From the NCBI RefSeq assembly GCF_014647875.1, contig NZ_BMQA01000053.1, forward strand, positions 1 to 44,857: a DNA stretch of 44,857 nt, given 5' to 3'. Each line of letters starts with the position of its first letter. Position 1 is the first letter of the stretch. The notes beneath the pieces were generated by a model. The model saw only the letters and a program-made list of their open reading frames with translations. It searched no databases and had not been told where the DNA came from. Shown piece after piece: positions 31,050 to 39,245 of the stretch. The position numbers were made by a program, and so were the translations under genes. Origin of the DNA: Streptomyces brasiliensis (GTDB taxonomy: Bacteria; Actinomycetota; Actinomycetes; Streptomycetales; Streptomycetaceae).

Positions 31050-31237
31050 GAAAGGGACGCCACGAACTCCGACCAGGCCCTCCGGGAGATCAACAGGGTG
31101 GGGCCGGTGGGGGTTTTGCTGTCACGGATGGGGACGGTTGCGGGGAAATCGCGGGTGATTTCTATGCAGTTGCCGCCGTTGGCGTCGCTGTAGCTGCTCT
31201 TGATCCAGGCCGCGGCGCTGAGTTCGTGCCGGTCCAT
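31046..31237 (-). CDS. DUF397 protein (63 aa)
   Basis: The family core WIKSSYSDANGGNCIEI is at residues 11-27, and RDSKTPTGPTLLISRRAW follows; length is typical. DUF397 proteins are the usual partners of DUF5753 XRE regulators in Streptomyces and often act as their small effectors or antagonists. Here the regulator reads through in another frame over most of this gene (overlap 116 bp). It has the weak, coupled start expected for such a pair. Confidence 0.92.
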   Translation of the reverse strand: MDRHELSAAAWIKSSYSDANGGNCIEITRDFPATVPIRDSKTPTGPTLLISRRAWSEFVASLS

Positions 31238-32036
31238 GCTGCTCGTACCTCTCCATCGCGTCGCTGATCACAGCGGCGGACTCGGGAGCCGACAGGGCGT
31301 CCGCCCTGAGCACATCATAGGTCTGACTGTGACCGGCGAAGACGGCCGGATCGTCGCGGAAATGGCCGCGGTCGAGGGATTCGGAGTAGACCCACTGATG
31401 CCCGTCCGGCAGCGTGATCAAGGACATGGAGCTGCTAGGACGGACAAGGCCGTAACGCGCGGCTGGTGCCACCTGAATACGAATGTTGGGGCGGGTTCCG
31501 ACGCTGAGCAGGTGCGCGCACTGTTCCCGCATGACGCCCGGACTCCCCACCACGTTGCGTAGACAGCTCTCGTCCAGGACAACGACGTACAGCGGCCCGC
31601 CGCCAGACACGAAGCGTTGCTGTCGGCTGAGTCGGGCTCGAACGCGCTCCTCCAGCTCGTCGCCGCTCACGACCCGCGAGAACAGCGCCCGTGCATAGCC
31701 CTCTGTCTGTAACAAGCCAGGGACGACGCGCTCTTGGTATTCCCGCAGAGATGTCGCCACCGCATCCATCTCCGCGCGCCGCTTGAACCAATCCGGATGC
31801 TCCACCTGCGGATACCAGTCGATCCGCCCCCACAACCGCAGCAACACCCCACCCGTACCCAGCAGTTCGTCGCACTTCTTGGCGAACGTGTCGTGCGGAA
31901 CCCTCGTCCCCGCCTCCACCCGGGCCACATGGGACCGGTCGCAGGGAATCTCCCTGGCCACCGCCTCCTGCGTAAGGACCGCGGTCTCACGGAAGTGCCG
32001 GAGCACCTCCCCGAAGAGAACGGCGTTTCGGGTCAC
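31122..32036 (-). CDS. XRE-family regulator with DUF5753 domain (304 aa)
   Basis: N-terminal XRE helix-turn-helix at about residues 10-60 (TQEAVAREIPCDRSHVARVEAG). The DUF5753 domain spans about 85-265: ERVVPGLLQTEGYARALF, the VLDESCLR element and GVMREQCAHLL. I start it at GTG 32036, behind a GAGGGGGG site. After ESAAVISDAMERYEQ the C-terminus runs on as an Arg/Gln-rich tail that is the shadow of the DUF397 gene. This is either a genuine long overlap or the result of a lost stop. Such pairs act in development or antibiotic control in Streptomyces. Confidence 0.9.
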   Translation of the reverse strand: MTRNAVLFGEVLRHFRETAVLTQEAVAREIPCDRSHVARVEAGTRVPHDTFAKKCDELLGTGGVLLRLWGRIDWYPQVEHPDWFKRRAEMDAVATSLREYQERVVPGLLQTEGYARALFSRVVSGDELEERVRARLSRQQRFVSGGGPLYVVVLDESCLRNVVGSPGVMREQCAHLLSVGTRPNIRIQVAPAARYGLVRPSSSMSLITLPDGHQWVYSESLDRGHFRDDPAVFAGHSQTYDVLRADALSAPESAAVISDAMERYEQHGPARTQRRGLDQEQLQRRQRRQLHRNHPRFPRNRPHP

Positions 32037-32141
32037 AGGACAGGCCCCCTCTGTGACAGCGGCCCAGTGGCACGCGTGAAGCATTGATACGGGCGATTCC
32101 CGTGGGCGACGCTCGATACACCCAGAGTAACGAGGTGACGC

Positions 32142-32627
32142 ATGGAAACGGGAACGTTCGTCTACGACCCGCGTACGGGCAAGGTGGGCGAGTTTCGCGG
32201 CAAGGCGGGCCCGTACGTGATGCTGCGCCCGGTGGGAGGCGGCCGGGAATGGGAAGCGGACCCGGGACTGATCCGCCCGGCGACGCAGGAGGAACGCGTG
32301 GCCGCGGGCGTTCGGGCCGCCAACGCCCGTTCCTGGACGGGCCGTCGGCTCTTCCGCTACGCCCCGTACGTCATTGCCCAGGACCCCACGGCCCACCCGG
32401 AGTACGAGGCCCGCTGCGTCTCGGGCGACGAGTCCGGCTGCGGCGCCACGTCAGGCCCGCACCCCGCCCCGGACCAGGTCGAGGAGTGGCAGCGCCGCCA
32501 CACCCAGGAAACCCGGCACCTGCGCTACCGCCGTACGTTCGCTGACTACGCGGTACTCGAGAGGCTCAGCGCAGGCGCGACGACGACAGGATCGACAGGA
32601 GGTGGGCCGGGACCATCACCCAGGTGA
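32142..32627 (+). CDS. DUF7848-like hypothetical protein (161 aa)
   Basis: An N-terminal block (METGTFVYDPRTGKVGEFRG) of about 55 residues is followed by a small domain with RRLFRYAPYVIAQDPTAHPEYE, two Cys and a conserved HTQETRHLRYRRTF end. I associate this with the DUF7848 family found next to DUF5753/DUF397 pairs; the family name is from memory and less certain than the gene. ATG 32142 has GAGG six bases upstream. It is divergent from the XRE regulator. The 3' end overlaps the CDP-alcohol gene by 62 bp. Confidence 0.75.
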   Translation: METGTFVYDPRTGKVGEFRGKAGPYVMLRPVGGGREWEADPGLIRPATQEERVAAGVRAANARSWTGRRLFRYAPYVIAQDPTAHPEYEARCVSGDESGCGATSGPHPAPDQVEEWQRRHTQETRHLRYRRTFADYAVLERLSAGATTTGSTGGGPGPSPR

Positions 32628-33333
32628 TCACGGCGAGGGCGCCGAGTGCCCAGCGCGTCGGCTCGATCCCGCCGGAGGCCACGTCCGCGATCGCCGCGAC
32701 CAGCAGCACCAGGGACGCCTCGATGCCGTTCGTCACTCGGTGGATCTTGAAGGCCGCCGCCAGCCGCCGTACGTTCGCGACGCCCTGGGAGCGCGGGCGC
32801 GTCGACTCGTCGTCGGCGACGCCGAGGCCGCGCCGCGCGCGGGCCACGTCCACCAGGTCGGTCGAGGCCTTCAGCAGGACGACGCCGAGGGCCGTGGCCA
32901 GGCCGATCGACAGCCAGCCGCCGAAGCCGTTCTCCGCCGCCCGGTACCCGGCGCCCGCCATCAGCGCCGCGTCCGCGAGGTAGGCACCCAGGCGGTCGAC
33001 GTAGATGCCGGCCGCGCTGTTCTGCCCCTTCCAGCGGGCGACCTCGCCGTCCACGCAGTCGAAGAGGAGGAACAGCTGCATCAGGATCACGGCGAGGACG
33101 GCCCCGGTCAGGCCCGGTATCGCCAGCGCGGCGCCGGCCGCCACCCCGCACACCACCATCGTCCAGGTCAGCTGGTCCGGCGTGACGGGCGTGCGCACCA
33201 GCTGGCGGGTGAAGCGCAGGGAGAGCTTGCGCATGTACAGCCGCCCGGCCCAGTGCTCCCCATTGCGGCTCGCCAGCTTGGCCTGCGGCTGGCACACCTC
33301 CCGCAGCTCGTCCAGCACCGGAGCAGCAACCAT
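32566..33333 (-). CDS. CDP-alcohol phosphatidyltransferase-family protein, altered motif (255 aa)
   Basis: Membrane protein with about six helices. The family signature D-x2-D-G-x2-A-R-x8-G-x3-D-x3-D is readable at D92, D95, G96, A99, R100, G109 and D113, but the last Asp, usually the catalytic base, is Ala117. A similar change occurs in related Streptomyces sequences as I remember them, so this may mark a subfamily. Normally such proteins transfer a phospho-alcohol from a CDP donor. I chose ATG 33333, with GGAGG seven bases before it, over a GTG at 33351. The 193-bp gap to the deaminase holds no evident feature. Confidence 0.88.
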   Translation of the reverse strand: MVAAPVLDELREVCQPQAKLASRNGEHWAGRLYMRKLSLRFTRQLVRTPVTPDQLTWTMVVCGVAAGAALAIPGLTGAVLAVILMQLFLLFDCVDGEVARWKGQNSAAGIYVDRLGAYLADAALMAGAGYRAAENGFGGWLSIGLATALGVVLLKASTDLVDVARARRGLGVADDESTRPRSQGVANVRRLAAAFKIHRVTNGIEASLVLLVAAIADVASGGIEPTRWALGALAVITWVMVPAHLLSILSSSRLR

Positions 33334-33526
33334 GACCGTTCCTCCACCCACCCGTGGCCCAACTGCCGCTCACGCGGCGACGATCGGGCCAGCGTACAGA
33401 CCAGGTTTCACCTCCCTTTACCTGACCCGCCCCGGCCGTTCGCCGCCCACTTCACGCCACCGCTCGCACCCGCCCCGCTCCTCCGAAAACGCGAGCAACG
33501 CGGGTTCGAGGGGGAGAGTGGAAGAC

Positions 33527-33976
33527 ATGGATCAGGCACAGGCACGCTCATGGCTCGCCACCGCCGTCGCCGAGGCCCGCGCCGGGCTCGCCGAGGGCGG
33601 CATCCCGATCGGCGCGGCCCTCTACGGTTCCGACGGCACGCTCCTCGGCCGCGGCCACAACCGCCGCGTCCAGGACGACGACCCCTCGATGCACGCCGAG
33701 ACGTCCGCCTTCCGCGCGGCCGGACGGCAGCGGTCGTACCGGGGGACGACCATGGTCACCACCCTCTCGCCGTGCTGGTACTGCAGTGGTCTGGTCCGCC
33801 AGTTCGGCATCTCGCGCGTCGTGATCGGCGAGGCTGCCACCTTCCACGGCGGCCACGACTGGCTGGCCGAGCACGGCGTGGAGATCCTGCTCCTGGACGA
33901 CCCCGAGTGCGTCGGCATGATGCGCGCCTTCATCAAGGACAACCAGGCACTCTGGAACGAGGACATCGGTGAGTGA
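33527..33976 (+). CDS. Cytosine deaminase, fungal (FCY1) type (149 aa)
   Basis: Zinc-dependent CDA-fold deaminase: His56-Ala-Glu58 and Cys83-x2-Cys86 (SPCWYC) are the metal ligands and proton shuttle. The likeness to yeast cytosine deaminase goes beyond the motif: GGIPIG near the start, GRGHN, TTLSPC, VIGE, and the C-terminal EDIGE, which also ends the yeast protein. The expected reaction is cytosine to uracil, possibly also 5-methylcytosine to thymine. ATG 33527 has GGGGAG about ten bases before; an in-frame GTG at 33518 is possible. It overlaps the next gene by eight bases, so they are co-expressed. Confidence 0.9.
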   Translation: MDQAQARSWLATAVAEARAGLAEGGIPIGAALYGSDGTLLGRGHNRRVQDDDPSMHAETSAFRAAGRQRSYRGTTMVTTLSPCWYCSGLVRQFGISRVVIGEAATFHGGHDWLAEHGVEILLLDDPECVGMMRAFIKDNQALWNEDIGE

Positions 33977-34952
33977 GCCTCAGGAACAGCCCCGCATCCC
34001 CACGATCGATCTGCGGCCCTGGCTCTTCGGAGACGCCGAGGCCCGCGCCGGCCTCGCCCGTACCGTCGACGAGGCCCTCCGGACGGCCGGCTTCCTGCTC
34101 GTCACCGGGCACGGCGTCGACCCGGCCCTGCGCGCCGCGATCCGCACGGCCGCCCGCACGTTCTTCCTGCTCCCCGCCGAGGTGAAGGCCGCCTACGAGG
34201 CCAAGGTCGGCGGCCGGGGCTGGCTCGGCCCCGGCGCCGAGGCCAACGGGTACTCGGAGGGCACCGAGACGCCACCCGACCTGAAGGAGTCGCTGACCTT
34301 CGCGACGCACGAACCCTTCGACGACCCGGCGGTCGACGCCGAGTGGTACGCGCCCAACGTGTGGCCCACCGAAGTGCCCGAACTCCACGGGCTCTGCGCG
34401 GAGTACCTGCGGCACATGGCCGAGCTGGAGAAGACGCTCCTGTCTCTCCTCGGATACGCCCTCGGGCTCGAACCGGACTTCTTCACGCGGCACATGGACC
34501 ATCCGACGTACGGCTTCAATATCAACTGGTATCCGGGGACCGACGTGACCGGCGCGCCCGAGCCCGGGCAGTTCCGGATCGGGCCGCACACCGACTTCGG
34601 GACGGTGACCGTCCTCGACCGGCAGGCGGGCAAGGGCGGGCTGCAGGTGTTCACCGACGTGGGCGGCTGGGAGGACGCGCCCTTCGATCCGGACGCGTTC
34701 ACGATCAACATCGGTGATCTGATGGCCCGTTGGACCGGTGACCGGTGGCGGTCCGGGCGGCACCGGGTGCTGCCGCCGCCCGCGGACGCGCCCGCCGAGG
34801 AGTTGATGTCGCTGGTCTACTTCGGCGAGTGCACACCGGGCACGCGCGTCGAGTCCGTGCCGGCGCCGGTGGGCCGCGTGGCGTATCCGCCCGTCGACTC
34901 GCACGTGTATCTGCGGGAGAAGCTCGACTCGATCACCGTCAGGTCCGCCTAG
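33969..34952 (+). CDS. Isopenicillin N synthase-like 2OG-Fe(II) oxygenase (327 aa)
   Basis: The N-terminal DIOX_N region (IPTIDLRPWL, then GFLLVTGHGV) is followed by the jelly-roll oxygenase domain. Iron ligands are His207 and Asp209 (GPHTDFG) and His265 (SGRHRV). The 2OG-binding Arg of the usual R-x-S motif seems missing: the aligned segment reads LMSLVYF, with Leu at that place. The cosubstrate is therefore uncertain. It starts at GTG 33969, within the deaminase 3' end. Coupling to a cytosine deaminase suggests a nucleobase-related substrate, as fungal thymine 7-hydroxylase belongs to this family; this is inference only. Confidence 0.85.
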   Translation: MSEPQEQPRIPTIDLRPWLFGDAEARAGLARTVDEALRTAGFLLVTGHGVDPALRAAIRTAARTFFLLPAEVKAAYEAKVGGRGWLGPGAEANGYSEGTETPPDLKESLTFATHEPFDDPAVDAEWYAPNVWPTEVPELHGLCAEYLRHMAELEKTLLSLLGYALGLEPDFFTRHMDHPTYGFNINWYPGTDVTGAPEPGQFRIGPHTDFGTVTVLDRQAGKGGLQVFTDVGGWEDAPFDPDAFTINIGDLMARWTGDRWRSGRHRVLPPPADAPAEELMSLVYFGECTPGTRVESVPAPVGRVAYPPVDSHVYLREKLDSITVRSA

Positions 34953-35347
34953 GGGACCGCCACGGATTCGATCAGTTTTTCGAAGCGGGTCCGCCAGCGG
35001 GACTCCGTCTCCTGCCCGCCCCGGAACTCGTGCGTGAACCGGAGGGTGCTCGCCGTGTCCCCGTCCCGTTCCAGATGGAAGCGGATCCGGTCGCCCTCCA
35101 GCGTGTACTCGGCGACCCGGTCCACGTCCCACGCCGTGACCCGCCCCTCCCCCAGACCACGCAGCGTGACCGCGCCGCCCAGCCGGGGCTCGAGCACGTC
35201 CGCCTGCGTGAACCACCCCGCGAGCCCCTCCGGGGTGGCCACCGCCGGCCAGACCTTCTCCATGGGTCTCGGGATGCGCACCAGGAAGTGCAGGAGGTGC
35301 GTGTTCCCGTCGGTCCGGCTGGTGCCCTGTTCGATGGAACCGGTCAT
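34949..35347 (-). CDS. SRPBCC/AHSA1-family protein (132 aa)
   Basis: A small START-like (SRPBCC) domain, with the opening RIPRPMEKVWPAVATPEGLAGWF and the internal LGGAVTLRGLGEGRVTAW typical of Aha1-type domain proteins. No catalytic residues are expected. I chose ATG 35347; ATG 35368 would add seven residues. It ends with a four-base convergent overlap with the oxygenase. Ligand unknown. Confidence 0.85.
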   Translation of the reverse strand: MTGSIEQGTSRTDGNTHLLHFLVRIPRPMEKVWPAVATPEGLAGWFTQADVLEPRLGGAVTLRGLGEGRVTAWDVDRVAEYTLEGDRIRFHLERDGDTASTLRFTHEFRGGQETESRWRTRFEKLIESVAVP

Positions 35348-35386
35348 GCTTCCAGCCTGACCCGTCACGGAGCGTTCCGCACGCCC

Positions 35387-35590
35387 TTACGGACGCCGGC
35401 CCGCCTTGTCCACGACGGCGCGGACGAGCACAGCGCTCGTCCCGACCGTCCTGCCCTGCTCGTCGAGCAGGCGCCCGCCGAGGAACACATGGGTCCTCCC
35501 GTCGAAGATCAGCTCCTCGCGGACACCCCGGCTCCCGCGGGTGACCGCGACGCCTTCCCGGCCCACCGAGTCCTTGACGTTGCGGATACC
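35387..35590 (-). pseudogene. Truncated remnant of a CU044_5270-family gene
   Basis: The last about 67 residues resemble the end of CU044_5270-family proteins: GREGVAVTRGSRGVREELIFDGRTHVFLGG, then TGTSAVLVRAVVDKAG. The normal proteins are several hundred residues; here similarity stops at about 35590, just before the ccsB terminator hairpin, with no promoter or credible start upstream. An ATG at 35650 would make an open frame only by reading through the hairpin. It is best read as a 3' gene remnant left by a deletion. Confidence 0.65.
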
Positions 35591-35601
35591 TGTCGTACGA
35601 C

Positions 35602-35643
35602 GAAGGCCGGTTCCCGTGACCCGCGTCACAGGAACCGGCCTTC
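35602..35643 (-). terminator. Strong terminator after ccsB
   Basis: GAAGGCCGGTTCC (35602-35614) and GGAACCGGCCTTC (35631-35643) pair over 13 bp; after one C/A mismatch GTGAC/GTCAC adds five more pairs around a 4-base loop. It begins 13 bases after the ccsB stop on the minus strand. Confidence 0.9.
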
Positions 35644-35656
35644 GGTGCACGGGGCC

Positions 35657-36757
35657 TTACACGCCCGCGTAGGAGTGCTTGCCGCTCACGAAGATGTTGA
35701 CGCCGTAGTAGTTGAACAGCCAGCAGCCGAACGCGATCAGCGCGAGATAGGCGGCCTTGCGGCCCTTCCAGCCGGCGGTGGCGCGGGCGTGCAGATAGCA
35801 GGCGTACGCGACCCAGGTGATGAAGGACCAGGTCTCCTTCGGGTCCCAGTTCCAGTAGCGGCCCCAGGCGTCACCCGCCCAGATCGCGCCCGCGATGATC
35901 GTGAACGTCCACAGCGGGAAGACGGCGGCGTTGACGCGGTAGGCGAACTTGTCGAGCGAGGCGGACGCGGGCAGCCGCTCCAGGACCGAGGTCGCGAACT
36001 TCCCGGGCGTGCCGCCGCCGAGCAGCTTGTTCTCGTACGAGTCCTTGAACAGGTAGAGGATCGTCGCGACCGCGCCGACGTAGAAGACCGCGCCGCAGAA
36101 GATCGCCGTGGAGACGTGGATGTACAGCCAGTACGAGTGGAGCGCCGGGACCAGCTGGTCACTCGCCGTGTACAGGACGGTGACCGCGAGGCCCAGGTCG
36201 AGCAGGACCGTGGTGATCAGGAACAGGCCCAGCCAGCGGATGTTCTTCTTCAGCGCCAGCAGCGCGAGATAGACGCCGACGGCGACCGTGGAGAACGTGA
36301 TGTTGAACTCGTACATGTTGCCCCACGGCGCCCGCTCCACCGAGGCCGCACGGGCGATCACGCCGGCCAGCTCCACGAGGAACGCGAGCACGGTGAGGGA
36401 GACGGCGATCCGGCCGTACATGTCGCCCTGCTCGTCACCGCCGTGGGCGCCGGGACCGTCCGGCACGTCCCGGGCGCCGGCCGCGGACCGGACGACGACC
36501 TTCGGCCGCTCCAGCACGGCCGTGCTGCCCGCCTTCTTGACGGTGACGGCGGGCGCGGCGGCCTTCTTCGTGGCGTCCGCGGTCAGCGCGGCGGCCGTGC
36601 GGCCGACCTTGCTGCGGCTGCCCAGCAGCCACTCGGCGATGTAGGCGAAGAAGGCCAGCGTGTAGACGGCCATCGCGGAGTAGATCAGCGTGTTGCTGAT
36701 GCTCGCGAGGTGTTCGTTGGTCGCGACGGCGAGTTCGGTCGTGGCGGCGGAAGTCAC
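35657..36757 (-). CDS. ccsB: System II cytochrome c biogenesis protein CcsB/ResC (366 aa)
   Basis: Polytopic membrane haem-handling protein with about seven helices and the tryptophan-rich haem motif WGRYWNWDPKE (298-308). Conserved His residues at H207 and H214 in LHSYWLYIHV are the likely haem ligands. With ResB it exports haem and attaches it to apocytochrome c. A Lys/Ala-rich loop (about 50-110) follows the first helix and is poorly conserved. The gene overlaps resB by four bases and ends the ccdA-resB-ccsB unit. Confidence 0.96.
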   Translation of the reverse strand: MTSAATTELAVATNEHLASISNTLIYSAMAVYTLAFFAYIAEWLLGSRSKVGRTAAALTADATKKAAAPAVTVKKAGSTAVLERPKVVVRSAAGARDVPDGPGAHGGDEQGDMYGRIAVSLTVLAFLVELAGVIARAASVERAPWGNMYEFNITFSTVAVGVYLALLALKKNIRWLGLFLITTVLLDLGLAVTVLYTASDQLVPALHSYWLYIHVSTAIFCGAVFYVGAVATILYLFKDSYENKLLGGGTPGKFATSVLERLPASASLDKFAYRVNAAVFPLWTFTIIAGAIWAGDAWGRYWNWDPKETWSFITWVAYACYLHARATAGWKGRKAAYLALIAFGCWLFNYYGVNIFVSGKHSYAGV

Positions 36758-38472
36758 TGCTTCTCAGCCCCTTCGGCAGGTACGACTTGGGGGTCGGGGG
36801 TGGGTGAAGGGTCGGGGTCGGGGTCGGGGGCCCCGGGCGCCTGGTCGTAAAGGGTTCCGGCGAGGTCGCCCAGTTCCTCGGGCACCTTGGCGGACTCGCT
36901 GCGGCCGAGTCCGGCCATCTCGACGACGGTGACGCCGTCGGCGCCGCGCACGGCCCGCACCCAGACGCGGCGGCGCTGGATGAACAGGGAGGCGGCGAGA
37001 CCGAGGATCGCGGCGACGGCACCGCCCAGCGCCCAGCCGCTGCCGGGTTCCTGGACGATCTCGAAGCCGGCCCATTCCTTGATCTGCTTCTCGAAGGTGA
37101 CCGACCCGGCGCCGTTCGGCAGCGTCAGCGTCTCGCCGGGCTTGAGGTTGGTCCGCAGCTGCTTGCCGTCGGAGTCCTTGTAGTCCTTCATGTGGTTCTT
37201 GTTGAGCTGGTACACGCTCTGCGGGATGCCCGAGTCGACGCCCAGGTCGCCGTGGTACGGCTCCAGGTTGAGCACCGGGTTCAGCAGCGCGGGGAACGTC
37301 GACGCGGTCTCCTGGCCGGCCCCGCCGTAGGTCGGCAGCAGGAACGCCTTGATGCCGAGCTGCTCGGTGACGCCCTCGGCGTTCTTGTAGCCGTCCATCA
37401 CCTTGACCACGCCGGTGGAGGTGACGTTCCCGTCGAGCGGCAGCAGCGGTACGGCGTCCTGGTAGACGACGTCGCCCTTGCCGTCGCGGACGGTGATGAC
37501 GGGTGCGTAGCCGTGGCTGACCAGGTAGACCTTGGCGTCGCCGATCTTCAGCGGGCTGTTGACCTTGACGGTGGTCGACTTCTCCTTGCCGTAGGCGCCC
37601 TGGCTGTACTTCATCGTGGCCTGGTAGAGGCGCGGGGTGCCGCGGTTGGGGCCGGTCAGCTCGTAGGTGCCCTTGAAGTCCTTGAGGTCGAAGCTGAACG
37701 GCGCCAGGTCGTCGTTGGTGAAGAGGCTGCCGGACTTGAAGTCGTCGTACTGCAGGATCGAGTTGGAGAACCCGTCGCCCTCGACGACCAGCTTGGTGCC
37801 GTCCGACTTGAACATCTGGCCCCAGGCGAAGGCGGTCAGCAGCACGATCAGCGCGACGTGGAAGGCCAGGTTGCCCAGCTCACGGACGTAGCCCTTCTCG
37901 GCGGCGACCGAGTCGCCGGCGGCGTGCGCCCGGAAGCGGCGCTTCTTCAGCAGGGCGAGAGCGGCCGCGCGCACCTGCTCGGGGTCGGCCTCGGTGCGCC
38001 AGGTGGTGTAGGCGGGCAGCCGGGTCAGCCGCTTCGGCGCGCCCGGCGGACGGCCGCGCAGCTGGCCCACGAACTGCCAGGTGCGGGGCACGATGCAGCC
38101 GATGAGGGAGACGAACAGCAGGATGTAGATCGCGGAGAACCACACCGAGCTGTAGACGTGGAAGAGGCCGAGCTTGTCGTAGATCGGCGCGAGCACCGTG
38201 TGGGACTTGCGGAAGTCCTCGACCTTGGTGATGTCGATGCCGGTCTGCGGGATCAGCGAGCCGGGGATCGCGCCGAGCGACAGCAGCAGAAGCAGCAGCA
38301 GCGCGACCCGCATGGAGGTGAGCTGACGCCAGAACCAGCGGGCCCAGCCGATGACGCCCAGTCCGGGCAGCTGGGGTTCCTCCCGGGGGGCGGTGGACAG
38401 CTGGGCCCCGGCGGCGCCGAGGTCCTGGTCCTCGGCCCCGTCCGGCGAGGTGTCGGTGGTGGTGTTGCTCAT
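36754..38472 (-). CDS. resB: System II cytochrome c biogenesis protein ResB (572 aa)
   Basis: ResB/Ccs1 family. The first helix MRVALLLLLLLSLGAIPGSLIPQTGID is well conserved in its PQTG end, followed by two more helices near 110 and 210, a large extracytoplasmic domain (about 240-480) and a last helix (about 484-504). It works with CcsB as the cytochrome c haem lyase. The acidic, Pro-rich tail after about 540 (DPDPDPSPTPDP) is low-complexity. It lies four bases after ccdA and is translationally coupled to ccsB. Confidence 0.95.
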   Translation of the reverse strand: MSNTTTDTSPDGAEDQDLGAAGAQLSTAPREEPQLPGLGVIGWARWFWRQLTSMRVALLLLLLLSLGAIPGSLIPQTGIDITKVEDFRKSHTVLAPIYDKLGLFHVYSSVWFSAIYILLFVSLIGCIVPRTWQFVGQLRGRPPGAPKRLTRLPAYTTWRTEADPEQVRAAALALLKKRRFRAHAAGDSVAAEKGYVRELGNLAFHVALIVLLTAFAWGQMFKSDGTKLVVEGDGFSNSILQYDDFKSGSLFTNDDLAPFSFDLKDFKGTYELTGPNRGTPRLYQATMKYSQGAYGKEKSTTVKVNSPLKIGDAKVYLVSHGYAPVITVRDGKGDVVYQDAVPLLPLDGNVTSTGVVKVMDGYKNAEGVTEQLGIKAFLLPTYGGAGQETASTFPALLNPVLNLEPYHGDLGVDSGIPQSVYQLNKNHMKDYKDSDGKQLRTNLKPGETLTLPNGAGSVTFEKQIKEWAGFEIVQEPGSGWALGGAVAAILGLAASLFIQRRRVWVRAVRGADGVTVVEMAGLGRSESAKVPEELGDLAGTLYDQAPGAPDPDPDPSPTPDPQVVPAEGAEKQ

Positions 38473-38476
38473 CGCG

Positions 38477-39244
38477 TCAGATCCCCACAGTGAAGCCGTT
38501 GGACCAGGTCTGCATCTCCTGCACCAGGCGGTCCCAGGCCCCGGTCAGCAGCAGCACACCGGTCACGATCATCATCGTGCCGCCGATGCGCATCACCCAG
38601 ACATAGTGGCGCTTGACCCAGCCGAAGGCGCCGAGGGCCTTGCGGAAGGCGACCGCGGCGAGCACGAACGGCACGCCCAGGCCCACGCAGTAGGCGACGG
38701 CCAGGAGCGCGCCCCGGCCCGCGCTCGCCTGCTGGGCGGAGAGGCCGACGACGGAGGCGAGGGTGGGACCGATGCAGGGCGTCCAGCCGACGCCGAAGAG
38801 CGCGCCGAGGACGGGCGCGCCGATCAGGCCCGTGGCCGGCCGCTTGTGGAAGCGGAACTCACGCTGGGTCAGCCATGGCATCAGCCCCATGAAGAAGACG
38901 CCCAGCAGGATCATGAGCACGCCGAGCACCTTGGACAGGACGTCCTTGTACTCCTGGAGTGTCTGCCCGAAGAACCCGAACAGGGCTCCGCCGGAGACGA
39001 ACACCGCCGTGAAGCCCAGCACGAACAGCGAAGCGCCCATCGTCATCCGGCCGCGACGGGCGTCGGCCAGATCGGTGCCGGTGACGCCCGTCACGTACGA
39101 GAGGTAACCGGGCACGAGCGGCAGCACACAAGGGGAGAAGAAGGACACGAGCCCGCCCAGGACAGCGATCGGGAGGGCGAGCAGCAGGGCTCCGTTGGCG
39201 ACGGTGTCGTTCTGCCCGAGGGCGGCCAGCGTGATCGCGCTCAC
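38477..39244 (-). CDS. ccdA: Thiol-disulfide transporter CcdA (255 aa)
   Basis: Six-helix membrane protein that passes electrons from cytoplasmic thioredoxin to outer thiols. Both conserved Cys are present: FFSPCVLPLVPGYLSYV near the N-terminus and GWTPCIGPTLASV in the fourth helix region. It provides the reductant for the thioredoxin-like lipoprotein encoded just upstream, which keeps apocytochrome c thiols reduced for haem attachment by ResB/CcsB. It lies one base after the lipoprotein gene and four before resB. Confidence 0.95.
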   Translation of the reverse strand: MSAITLAALGQNDTVANGALLLALPIAVLGGLVSFFSPCVLPLVPGYLSYVTGVTGTDLADARRGRMTMGASLFVLGFTAVFVSGGALFGFFGQTLQEYKDVLSKVLGVLMILLGVFFMGLMPWLTQREFRFHKRPATGLIGAPVLGALFGVGWTPCIGPTLASVVGLSAQQASAGRGALLAVAYCVGLGVPFVLAAVAFRKALGAFGWVKRHYVWVMRIGGTMMIVTGVLLLTGAWDRLVQEMQTWSNGFTVGI

Positions 39245-39245
39245 G

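Noticed and set aside
33501..33510. GGGTTCGAG resembling a tRNA T-loop
   Set aside because: No cloverleaf arms could be found around it, and it overlaps the ribosome-binding region of the deaminase gene.
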